From JAULZV01 sp032117135 (GTDB lineage Bacteria; Patescibacteriota; Minisyncoccia; Phycocordibacterales; JAACPR01): a DNA stretch of 46,513 nt. Under the pieces are notes generated by a model, which saw only the letters and a list, made by a program, of their open reading frames with translations, was not told where the DNA came from and did not search any database. The stretch lies in assembly GCA_032117135.1 (NCBI GenBank), contig JAULZV010000020.1:1-46513 (forward strand). Reading direction: 5' to 3'. This document shows positions 25,059-32,609 of the stretch, piece by piece. Within the stretch, counting starts at the first letter, position 1, and every line of letters begins with the position of its first letter. The position numbers and the translations under genes are program-made.

Positions 25059-26165
25059 CTAATTTTTGATTAATGCTTCTAATTGTAAATCCAACTCTTG
25101 TGCGTAAGTTGGTAATGTATATGAAATTATATCTTTTAAAGCAGATATATCAAAATTAATTATCCTATAGTGAGTTGCTCCAACTTGAGCGTCTCCTTTA
25201 AGTTTGGCAACAATAAGATCAGTGAAAAAATTCTCTGTCTTAGAATCACTAATTATCAACATTTTACTTGGAAAATCTTTTCTGAAGGCTCGGAGTGAAT
25301 CGAAGGCCATCTGTGACCATTGATCCTTGAGTGTATCGAACATTTTTTGTTGTGAATCTGATTTGAGATGGATTTCTTTTTTGTACAACATATCATAATC
25401 ATACGTACGAACAGTATTATCTATTTGTCTTAAAAAATCATGCTTACCAATAGGATATGTTGCATAGTATGACAATGTATCATCTTCAATAACTCCGACT
25501 TCGGTAATTTCACCTCCCACATATAAGAAAGTGACATTATCTTCATGAGCAAGATGTGTCTTGATCTGATTAAAAATCATCATGGGACTTGTGGTGAATT
25601 GTATTTTTTTTACCATAGGTACAGCATCTTTGATGGTTTCAACAAGTTGCGAATGGATAACATGAGCCATATAACTTGAATAAACACTGATTGCCACATT
25701 GGTAAATTTTTCTTTTGCCAGTTGAGTTATGGTGTATCCATTAGTAAGTATTTTGATAACTTTTTTTTCGAGAGGTACAAGACCTTGAGGTATCTGAATA
25801 GTTTTAAGTTGATCAACAAGAAATTTTTCACTCAATACAATGGGACCCTTATGCATAAGTGGAGTAATTCTTGAAGTAAACCAAGGTGTATAAAGCACTA
25901 CTCGCGTGTGAGTTAGCTTACCATTGCATTTTTGATGCATTTCTTTGCACATAGCTTTCAGAAAAAGAGAGAGTTCTTGAAGACATTGTGTTGTATATTG
26001 TTGCGGATCTTGAGAATTTTTAAGTACAAGGATCCTGCGCTCAGCAAAGACAACTTCTTTTTTACCTACATGAGAAGTTGATATGAGTTGCACATCAAGT
26101 GATGAACTCTTGAGAGCGATTGAGAGAGTGTATGATGATGTCGTACGAGAACCAAAAAATGACAT
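25059..26165 (-). CDS. PilM/FtsA-like actin-fold protein
   Basis: The 368-aa protein looks like an actin-fold ATPase of the PilM type: an N-terminal block with TLSIALKSSSLDVQLI, a central VTFLYVGGEITEVGVIEDDTLSYY phosphate-loop-like segment and a C-terminal SKMLIISDSKTENFF region. PilM-like proteins form the cytoplasmic ring of type IV pili and bind the short tail of PilN; the partner here would be the membrane protein encoded next. Sequence identity to known PilM is low, so the assignment rests on fold-like patterns and gene pairing. It has a leaderless-type promoter identical to that of tspO. Confidence 0.55.
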   Translation of the reverse strand: MSFFGSRTTSSYTLSIALKSSSLDVQLISTSHVGKKEVVFAERRILVLKNSQDPQQYTTQCLQELSLFLKAMCKEMHQKCNGKLTHTRVVLYTPWFTSRITPLMHKGPIVLSEKFLVDQLKTIQIPQGLVPLEKKVIKILTNGYTITQLAKEKFTNVAISVYSSYMAHVIHSQLVETIKDAVPMVKKIQFTTSPMMIFNQIKTHLAHEDNVTFLYVGGEITEVGVIEDDTLSYYATYPIGKHDFLRQIDNTVRTYDYDMLYKKEIHLKSDSQQKMFDTLKDQWSQMAFDSLRAFRKDFPSKMLIISDSKTENFFTDLIVAKLKGDAQVGATHYRIINFDISALKDIISYTLPTYAQELDLQLEALIKN

Positions 26166-26171
26166 GCTCTA

Positions 26172-26177
26172 AGTATA
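26172..26177 (-). promoter_or_regulatory. -10 box TATACT, promoter of PilM-like gene and probably the ribosomal run
   Basis: TATACT, 6 nt (TAGAGC), ATG at 26165. It lies in the 23-nt gap after alaS. As no other promoter or terminator is clear until rpsI, it may also drive infA, rpsM and the rest. Confidence 0.65.
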
Positions 26178-26188
26178 CCACTCTTGTT

Positions 26189-27964
26189 TTATTTTAAAAT
26201 TGCTTTTATCCGACGAATACCAGCAGATGATGATTCTTCTTTTATAATTTCAAATACTCCGAGAGATCCAGTGCGTTCAACATGTGGCCCTATGCAAATT
26301 TCGGTACTATATGCTTGATCATCTTGTCCAATTTGATATACCGAAACACGCTCACCGTACTTGTCTCCAAATAAGCCAATAGCATTCATTGAGCGAGCAT
26401 CTTCATATGGCATGTCGTAGCGTGTCACTGACAAATCCTGATCGATAATTCGATTAACTTCAGCTTGGACAGTAGAAATTTCTTCTGGAGTTAATGGACG
26501 ATGAAAAGAAAAGTCGAAACGCATGCGTTCGGTATTGATATTGCTTCCCTTTTGTTCAACCTCGCTCCCAAGGAGATTGCGAAGTACTGTGTGCAAAATA
26601 TGAGTTGCCGTATGATATCGAGTTTCGATTTCTGAATTGCCAGCAAGACCACCCTTAAAGAGACCTGCCGCAGCTGTCTTGGACGCTTGCTTGTGTTGTT
26701 GAATCTCGATTTCGATTGCATCTTTGTCATATGCAATACCTCGCTCATCAAGTAATTCGTATGTTAATTCAAGAGGAAATCCATATGTTGTATAAAGACT
26801 AAAAATATCAGTCGAAGTAATAGGGCCCTTAGTAATTATTTTTTCAAAGGTTCGAACTCCTGAGCGCAATGTATTTTTGAATTTTGAAATTTCTTTTTCT
26901 AGCTCAAAGAGAATAAAATCTTTTTGAGCAGTCAAACCATATACAGATTCATAGATGTCGAATATTTTGTGAACTGCCGTTTGGATATCTTGAGTTGTAA
27001 GTCCGAGTACATCAGCATACCGATACATACGGCGAATAAGACGCCTGAGTACATATCCTTGTGCAGTAGTAGATGGTATTACTCCCTCACTTAAAATCAG
27101 TACTGAGGTTCTCAAATGATCAGCGACTATTCGTAAAGCTTTTGTATTTGGATTTGAAGACAAGTCTGAGATACAGGTATACACAGGAGAAAAAAGATCT
27201 GTTTCAAAAATAGAGTCTGTTCCTTGGATAGCCATTACCACTCGTTCAAGTCCTCCACCCATATCAACATTTTGTTGACTAAGATTTTCGAGACCATTGT
27301 CAGTCTTATTGTGAAGCATAAATACTGTATTACCTATCTCAACAACCTTCTGAACCTCATCAGCACTCAAAAATTGTTCAAGTGTCATATCTCCCAAATC
27401 TTCTCCAGAGACGTTGTAAAACATTTCAGTGTCAGGTCCACATGGCCCTGTAGCTCCAGTCGACCACCAATTTCCTTCCAAAAAAAGAATCCGCTCTTTG
27501 GAAATGCCCATTTCTTGCCAATATAGTGCAGTTTCTTCATCTCGAGGGACATCCGCATTACCTGCAAAACAGGTAATGTAAACTTTTGAGAGGTCGAGAT
27601 TAAATCCCTGTTCAGTAAAATAGAGATTGTAAGAAGTTTGAACACCTGCTTTTTTGATTGAACCGAATTCTTGAGCGCTTTGTGTACCAAGGTACCAATA
27701 CCCTATCATTTCAAAAAAAGTATCATGCGTCTTATCCCCAATCTCTTCAATATCTTGAGTTCGGATACATTTTTGCATATTAGCGATCCGATCACCAAGA
27801 GGATGACGCTGACCCTTAATATAAGGTACGAGAGGTTGCACACCCGCAGTTGTAAAGAGTACTGATGGATCGTTTTCTGGTACCAAAGGAGCAGATTCGA
27901 CAAAAGCAAATTGCCGTTCTGTCATAAATTTCTTAATTTTTTCTCGTATTTCTGTATGTGTCAT
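26189..27964 (-). CDS. alaS: Alanyl-tRNA synthetase lacking the C-terminal domain
   Basis: AlaRS charges tRNA-Ala and edits mischarged Ser/Gly. The start at 27964 (MTHTEIREKIKKFM) fits the family; the frame extends 12 codons upstream but overlaps the gene before. At 591 aa the protein is about 280 shorter than usual. It has the class II catalytic domain (FTTAGVQPLVPYIKGQ; GPCGPDTEMFYN), the tRNA-recognition region and the editing domain with its metal ligands (HTATHILH, and C557/H561 in CIGPHVERT). It stops right after GIRRIKAILK, the usual editing-domain end, so the dimerisation helices and the C-Ala domain are missing. Confidence 0.95.
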   Translation of the reverse strand: MTHTEIREKIKKFMTERQFAFVESAPLVPENDPSVLFTTAGVQPLVPYIKGQRHPLGDRIANMQKCIRTQDIEEIGDKTHDTFFEMIGYWYLGTQSAQEFGSIKKAGVQTSYNLYFTEQGFNLDLSKVYITCFAGNADVPRDEETALYWQEMGISKERILFLEGNWWSTGATGPCGPDTEMFYNVSGEDLGDMTLEQFLSADEVQKVVEIGNTVFMLHNKTDNGLENLSQQNVDMGGGLERVVMAIQGTDSIFETDLFSPVYTCISDLSSNPNTKALRIVADHLRTSVLILSEGVIPSTTAQGYVLRRLIRRMYRYADVLGLTTQDIQTAVHKIFDIYESVYGLTAQKDFILFELEKEISKFKNTLRSGVRTFEKIITKGPITSTDIFSLYTTYGFPLELTYELLDERGIAYDKDAIEIEIQQHKQASKTAAAGLFKGGLAGNSEIETRYHTATHILHTVLRNLLGSEVEQKGSNINTERMRFDFSFHRPLTPEEISTVQAEVNRIIDQDLSVTRYDMPYEDARSMNAIGLFGDKYGERVSVYQIGQDDQAYSTEICIGPHVERTGSLGVFEIIKEESSSAGIRRIKAILK

Positions 27965-27987
27965 GACACTCAATGTAGCGTTATTTT

Positions 27988-28833
27988 TTAACATTTGCAA
28001 ATCGCAGTGACAGCCTCAAGGATCAAGGCTTGTTTGCGCTTGCGAATTCCTATTTTGTTCATAACTTCTTTGTGTTCTTTGAGATCTTTACACATTACAA
28101 CACCATGAGCGAGTAATTCACTTACTTCCCGCTTGGATAAATCTGGAATAACAGTAAGTGGGTACAGATCATATGTTTCTATAAAATGAATGAGACTGTT
28201 TTTTTCGGGCTTGCTCCAACTAATAAGATCGAATGTATTAATGCACGATACATAGGTATGCACATTATCTGTAAAATTAGTATTTGTTACCAAAATACCC
28301 CGATTAATTACGCGCTTTTCACCATCAAGCATAATAGTTTGCCCCAACAAATCATCAAAACGAGCTTTAACATAGAGTGCAATTTTGGTATCAGATTTGA
28401 GATACGGTTCGTTGTGAAATTTGGCTTCCATACAAATAACTTCATCACCTTTGTATGCCAAAATATCTATCTCATGTTCAAGACAATTGCCTTGAACCAT
28501 GACACCTGTCCTACACATATATCCCATCTCAGTAAAAATTCTTCCTACAAATACTTCAAAAGGAAATCCTGAAGGTCCGAGATCCATCACAGCACGTTTA
28601 AGAGAATATCTCAAAGTACTTGGGCTTCCAAGTTGATATCGTTGCAAGGCTCTTTGTGCGAGATTATATATCTCTCCCGTTGTTATCCCATCATGAAGAC
28701 TCGAATGTACCACTCCTAGAACCTTTTCAATTTGACGTTCGGTTGCAAGAGATTTTTTGAGTGAACGAACGAGCTTTTGTTCATCGAACACTTCATGATC
28801 ACCATTATTTTTGATTACGACAGTATGCGACAT
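27988..28833 (-). CDS. ATP-cone domain fused to a PD-(D/E)xK (Mrr-like) nuclease
   Basis: The 281-aa protein has an N-terminal ATP-cone (residues 1-90: VIKNNGDHEVFDEQKLVRSL, LVRSLKKSLA and the later LRYSLKRAV), a nucleotide-sensing domain best known from ribonucleotide reductase and NrdR. It is followed by a restriction-endonuclease-like fold with E121-I-D123 and E136-A-K138, the Mrr-type catalytic pattern, preceded by FEVFVGRIFTEMGY. The last 60 residues are helical (HHH/SAP-like possible). I infer a DNase whose activity responds to ATP or dATP. It lies 5 nt after the secreted-protein gene and 23 nt before alaS. No methylase accompanies it, so it is not a normal restriction system. Confidence 0.8.
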   Translation of the reverse strand: MSHTVVIKNNGDHEVFDEQKLVRSLKKSLATERQIEKVLGVVHSSLHDGITTGEIYNLAQRALQRYQLGSPSTLRYSLKRAVMDLGPSGFPFEVFVGRIFTEMGYMCRTGVMVQGNCLEHEIDILAYKGDEVICMEAKFHNEPYLKSDTKIALYVKARFDDLLGQTIMLDGEKRVINRGILVTNTNFTDNVHTYVSCINTFDLISWSKPEKNSLIHFIETYDLYPLTVIPDLSKREVSELLAHGVVMCKDLKEHKEVMNKIGIRKRKQALILEAVTAICKC

Positions 28834-28838
28834 AGGTA

Positions 28839-29297
28839 CTACCCTTTGATGAACAATTCGTATGTATCAATGTTTTCTCCTGGTGGAACTTCGAATCTAT
28901 TAAGTTTGTATTTTACTCCATCAAAAACGGCTGTGACAATAGCATCTGGTGAAGCAGTAAAACTTACTTTAAAATCTACAGGAGCGATAACGCTTATGCA
29001 ACCACCTGAACCAGAAGGTCGAATAGTCGTGAGATTAATTTCATATATATTTTCTCCTGTTTGTTTGACAGAGGACTCAATACTGTGACAAGGATCTGGC
29101 AAATCAACTGTTCCAACAAATGTGAGTGTACCGTCAGAGTATTGTTCTTTGATATCAAGCATCGGCATATCAAGTTGATCTTGCGCATCGGGCTGTTGTT
29201 CAGTAATAAGTGGCTTGTTGAATACAAGTTCGTATGAATAAAGTGCAACAACAAGTAAAGCTAATAATGCGATTATTGGTATGATTGTATTTTTCAT
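28839..29297 (-). CDS. Secreted or membrane-anchored protein of unknown function
   Basis: From the ATG at 29297 the protein is 152 aa with an N-terminal signal/anchor helix (TIIPIIALLALLVVALYSYE) and an extracytoplasmic part containing two Cys (DPCHSIES and GGCISVIAP) that may form a disulfide. The rest reads as beta-strands. No family is recognised. The start is fixed by a TATACT box 6 nt upstream; the box overlaps the mnmA stop codon. It is followed closely by the ATP-cone nuclease gene. Confidence 0.65.
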   Translation of the reverse strand: MKNTIIPIIALLALLVVALYSYELVFNKPLITEQQPDAQDQLDMPMLDIKEQYSDGTLTFVGTVDLPDPCHSIESSVKQTGENIYEINLTTIRPSGSGGCISVIAPVDFKVSFTASPDAIVTAVFDGVKYKLNRFEVPPGENIDTYELFIKG

Positions 29298-29301
29298 ACT
29301 G

Positions 29302-30405
29302 TTAGTATACCACTTTTGAAACGATACCACCTGCTATACACCTCTCTCCCCTGTATATAACTATTGATTGTCCTTCAGCAATAAATTGATTTTGATCAGT
29401 TAAAGTGAGTATAAGTAAAGCCCCTTCGTAATGCACATGTGCCTGAAGAGGTTTTTGTCTGTATCTCGACTGAATTTCATACTCACCTTCTTGTATTTTT
29501 TCAAACTCATGTATATCTCGCAATATTATTTTGTGAACAACAGAAGGAGCTGTATTTACTGTGATAGTATTTTGATCAATATCCTTGGAGATAACATACA
29601 ATGCGTCACCGTATGTTTTTTTGAATTGTGGATCAATCACAAAACCATGTCGTTCCCCAACCGTATACAACTGTGCTCCTTCATGACTACCGATAATTTG
29701 ACCATTCATATCTAACACGCGACCAGTTGTTGTAGTGAAAAGATTTTTAAGAAAAGATTTCATGTCTACAGGACCAATAAAACACAATCCTTGGCTGTCT
29801 TTTTTTTCAGATGTAAAAAGTTTGTGTTTTTTGGCGATAGTCCGAACATCTTTTTTTTGTAATTCTCCTACAGGAAAAAGTATTCGTTCGAATTTGATTT
29901 GAGGCACATTCCACAAAAAATAACTCTGGTCTTTTTCGGTATCAAGTCCCCGATGCAAAATACCGTCAATATTACGAGCATAGTGTCCTGTCGCAACATA
30001 ATCAAAATTATGCTTGAGTGCATATTCATATAAAAATCCAAATTTGATGTGAGTATTACACATTACATCCGGGTTAGGAGTACGACCATGTTGATATTCA
30101 TAAATCATATAGTCTCCAACATGCGCTTTATATTCTTGTTCAAGATCAATAAAATGAAATGGTATGTTGAGGCGTGCACATACACGCATTGCATCTTTCA
30201 TTTCATCACGCCATGTACATTCAACAAAATCAGGTTGCCATACCTTTGCAAACACGCCTTCAACTTCATATCCAGCTTTGAGTAACAGGATTGCACATAC
30301 CGAAGAATCAACTCCTCCAGAGATGCCGACGAGAACCTTTTTCTTTTTTGGTACCCTACTCTTGATCTTGTGGTGCAACCAAGTAGAGATCTTTGTTTTC
30401 TTCAT
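29302..30405 (-). CDS. mnmA: MnmA, tRNA 2-thiouridylase
   Basis: MnmA inserts sulfur at U34 of tRNA-Lys, Glu and Gln. With the start taken at 30405 the protein is 367 aa; the PP-loop SGGVDSS is at residues 29-35, the catalytic C116 in NPDVMCNTHIKF and the second catalytic C208 in GLCFIG. The start is uncertain: a basic N-terminal extension precedes the usual family start, and codons at 30444, 30426 and a TTG at 30378 are also possible. The gene overlaps mltG by about 50 nt. Confidence 0.92.
   Translation of the reverse strand: MKKTKISTWLHHKIKSRVPKKKKVLVGISGGVDSSVCAILLLKAGYEVEGVFAKVWQPDFVECTWRDEMKDAMRVCARLNIPFHFIDLEQEYKAHVGDYMIYEYQHGRTPNPDVMCNTHIKFGFLYEYALKHNFDYVATGHYARNIDGILHRGLDTEKDQSYFLWNVPQIKFERILFPVGELQKKDVRTIAKKHKLFTSEKKDSQGLCFIGPVDMKSFLKNLFTTTTGRVLDMNGQIIGSHEGAQLYTVGERHGFVIDPQFKKTYGDALYVISKDIDQNTITVNTAPSVVHKIILRDIHEFEKIQEGEYEIQSRYRQKPLQAHVHYEGALLILTLTDQNQFIAEGQSIVIYRGERCIAGGIVSKVVY
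29304..29309 (-). promoter_or_regulatory. -10 box TATACT overlapping the mnmA stop codon
   Basis: TATACT, 6 nt, then ATG at 29297. The box shares one base with the mnmA stop codon (29302-29304), so a new leaderless transcript would begin where mnmA ends. Confidence 0.6.
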
Positions 30406-31315
30406 GTTCTTTAAGTGTTTGTGCATAGTACATCTCACCATCATATCCTGTCAAAAAATATACATTGTCAGTAGGTTGAGGAAAAGCGGCTGCAAGCAAG
30501 GCTTGCAATCCAGGATTAGAAATAGGTGTTGGAGTAAGTCCTTTATTGGTATACGTATTATAGGGCGAATCTTCCATCAAGTCTTCGCGAGAAAGCTCGA
30601 ATGTATGCTTACCTCTCTCATACACAAAGCCTGCATCAACTTGAAGTGCCATTCCTGCCTCAATACGACCCCACAAAATATCCGAGACTTCTTGCATCGA
30701 ATCACGAGTCGCTTCTTTTTCGATAATTGAAGCCATGGTAACAATATCAGCAAGTGAATATACTGATCTTAAAATTTCGGGATGTTCAGCGATTTTTTCA
30801 TCAAATGTTAACTTGAGTTTTTGGACAATTTCATCTGAACGGACATTTTCAGGAAAATAGTACGTGTCCGGAAAAAGATATCCTTCACTCGTAGAGGCAA
30901 CATTCATAAAGTCTTCAGGAGTAATGTTATAAAACATATCAGCAAATATACGAGACATTTCGACAATGGTTGTACCTTCGGGAATAGTTACTCTTTTGGC
31001 TTCAATGTTGTAATCACCAGACGAGATCCGTTTGATAACTCCGAGCATGTTGCTTTTGGTATCAAACGCATAATCGCCCGCCACAATTCGGCTATCCAAA
31101 TTTGAAAAGACAACCAGGTTAGTGAACAATACTTCAGATTGAATAATATTACTTTGCTTAAGGTGTCGGGCGATTTCTTTGACGCTTTCTCCTTTGGTAA
31201 TGGTTACAATTACTCCTTCATCAAATGCGATTGGAGGAGAAATCAAAATAACCCATGCAATACTTGCAATCATGACAAGAATAAAAAATATTTGAGTTAC
31301 TGATCGTAATGACAT
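30356..31315 (-). CDS. mltG: MltG/YceG endolytic murein transglycosylase, copy 1
   Basis: MltG cuts nascent glycan strands at the outer face of the membrane. The 319-aa protein has an N-terminal membrane helix (about residues 8-26), the LysM-like region ITKGESVKEIARHLKQ, the block GYLFPDTYYFP and the catalytic IIEKEA (Glu at about 199-201), followed by LQVDAGFVY and NTYTNKGLTPTPISNPG. All family blocks are intact. It starts about 10 nt after the 413-aa membrane protein gene and overlaps mnmA. Confidence 0.94.
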   Translation of the reverse strand: MSLRSVTQIFFILVMIASIAWVILISPPIAFDEGVIVTITKGESVKEIARHLKQSNIIQSEVLFTNLVVFSNLDSRIVAGDYAFDTKSNMLGVIKRISSGDYNIEAKRVTIPEGTTIVEMSRIFADMFYNITPEDFMNVASTSEGYLFPDTYYFPENVRSDEIVQKLKLTFDEKIAEHPEILRSVYSLADIVTMASIIEKEATRDSMQEVSDILWGRIEAGMALQVDAGFVYERGKHTFELSREDLMEDSPYNTYTNKGLTPTPISNPGLQALLAAAFPQPTDNVYFLTGYDGEMYYAQTLKEHEENKDLYLVAPQDQE

Positions 31316-31324
31316 ATATACAGA

Positions 31325-32566
31325 TTATACAGGAAGATTGTCTGGCGGAGTAGCTTTTTTGGAATCGACCCGACCAAGGGCTGGTGTTTGTGATACGAGT
31401 CCTGGGAAGTGGTAGATTGTTGCAAGCTCCTCAGTATTAAGCACAAAATAAGGTCGTGTATCACCTTTCCAATCCTCTTTCCAAAAATAATCTCGTTGTT
31501 GATATGCTTCAAGTAGTTCAGCTTTCATTTTGGGAACTTTACGTTTAAAGATGTCTTGCCATGGATAATCTGTACTTGTGGTTGCTCCTGGTCTTGGCTT
31601 AAATGAGTTAAGTTCGCCTGAATTATATTGTTTAAATGTACCATTGAGCATTCCGAAGTTATTTACATATGCGCTTTTTTTGCCTATATAAAGCAACCTG
31701 ATACCCGTATCGAATGCAAATTTTGTCACACTACGATCAAGGGCACTGATAAGACGCTTTTGACTTTCGGTCTGGACATTTTGCTTTTTTTTGACGCCAC
31801 CTTCGTCGACATCAATAAATGATTCGGTTTTTATTCGTGTGATTTCTGATTTAGCAATTTCTTTCCAGTTGTCGACTTTTTTGGCAAAACTCGGGAATGT
31901 TTTTTTGGGATCAGGATCTTCGCCCTTGTGAGCTCGTACAATAATCTGGATGCAAGCATAATTATCTTCAGGAACAATACTCAAAAATTCAATTACTGGC
32001 GTGATTGGATCAATTTTAAACTCTTCTTCCTGCTGTTGATCAAGTTGATAATCAACATATGTCTTGATTGGATACGGATCAGGTTTGTCCAACTTTTGTT
32101 CGGTTCCCATTATTTCAAAATCTACTGTATTAAATTTGGCGGCATAATCCTCAGCATCACGAACTTCAATACCCGGATATTGAGCATAGAGTTGAGACTC
32201 TATATATTTGCGTAGTTTGCTTTCACACCACAAATAAAAGTGCACCTTACCGCCAAGTGATACAAGCTCGAGAGAAAACCATGTTCGCACTTTACCGCTC
32301 ACCCATCGATCAACCCACGTACTTTCTCCACTTGTTTGATGGAGTGCCAACAAAAAAAGTTCCATTGCAGCAGGCGTCTTGACGATGTCTGGAGAAGGAA
32401 CAATTTCGATTAAGGTCCAGTTGAGTGAATTGAAGTATTTTTTGCGGTTAGCAGATACAAATGTATCAAACAGCAAAAACCCAAGAAGTATTGGAATAGC
32501 AATTGGCACAAGAAAAATCAGAAAATCAAAAGTAAGTGCGATTATTTCTGCAAGACCAAAATTCAT
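31325..32566 (-). CDS. Membrane protein related to the N-terminal part of CPR conjugative ATPases
   Basis: The 413-aa protein has one or two N-terminal membrane helices (residues 10-35) and a large cytoplasmic part with AAMELFLLALHQTSGESTW and KVRTWFSLELVSLGGKVHFY, ending TEELATIYHFPGLV and PPDNLP. From memory, these blocks occur as the N-terminal half of VirD4/VirB4-like ATPases annotated as type IV secretory conjugative transfer proteins in Patescibacteria, where the ATPase follows the HFPG/PP-NLP end. Here the protein stops at that point, and no Walker motif or ATPase gene follows. It may work with an ATPase encoded elsewhere. Confidence 0.55.
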   Translation of the reverse strand: MNFGLAEIIALTFDFLIFLVPIAIPILLGFLLFDTFVSANRKKYFNSLNWTLIEIVPSPDIVKTPAAMELFLLALHQTSGESTWVDRWVSGKVRTWFSLELVSLGGKVHFYLWCESKLRKYIESQLYAQYPGIEVRDAEDYAAKFNTVDFEIMGTEQKLDKPDPYPIKTYVDYQLDQQQEEEFKIDPITPVIEFLSIVPEDNYACIQIIVRAHKGEDPDPKKTFPSFAKKVDNWKEIAKSEITRIKTESFIDVDEGGVKKKQNVQTESQKRLISALDRSVTKFAFDTGIRLLYIGKKSAYVNNFGMLNGTFKQYNSGELNSFKPRPGATTSTDYPWQDIFKRKVPKMKAELLEAYQQRDYFWKEDWKGDTRPYFVLNTEELATIYHFPGLVSQTPALGRVDSKKATPPDNLPV

Positions 32567-32609
32567 TATGGTAGTTATTTTACCATAAAAAAATTATTTG
32601 GAAGAGTAA

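Noticed and set aside
25059..26165. FtsA
   Set aside because: The actin-like pattern is present, but there is no FtsZ neighbour and no clear FtsA 1C domain; pairing with a bitopic surface protein favours a PilM-like role.
26840..26880. tRNA T-loop-like sequence (GGTTCGAACTCC)
   Set aside because: It lies inside the alaS coding sequence and has no cloverleaf around it.
30164..30730. 188-aa plus-strand ORF
   Set aside because: It is antisense to mnmA and mltG, both with intact catalytic motifs.
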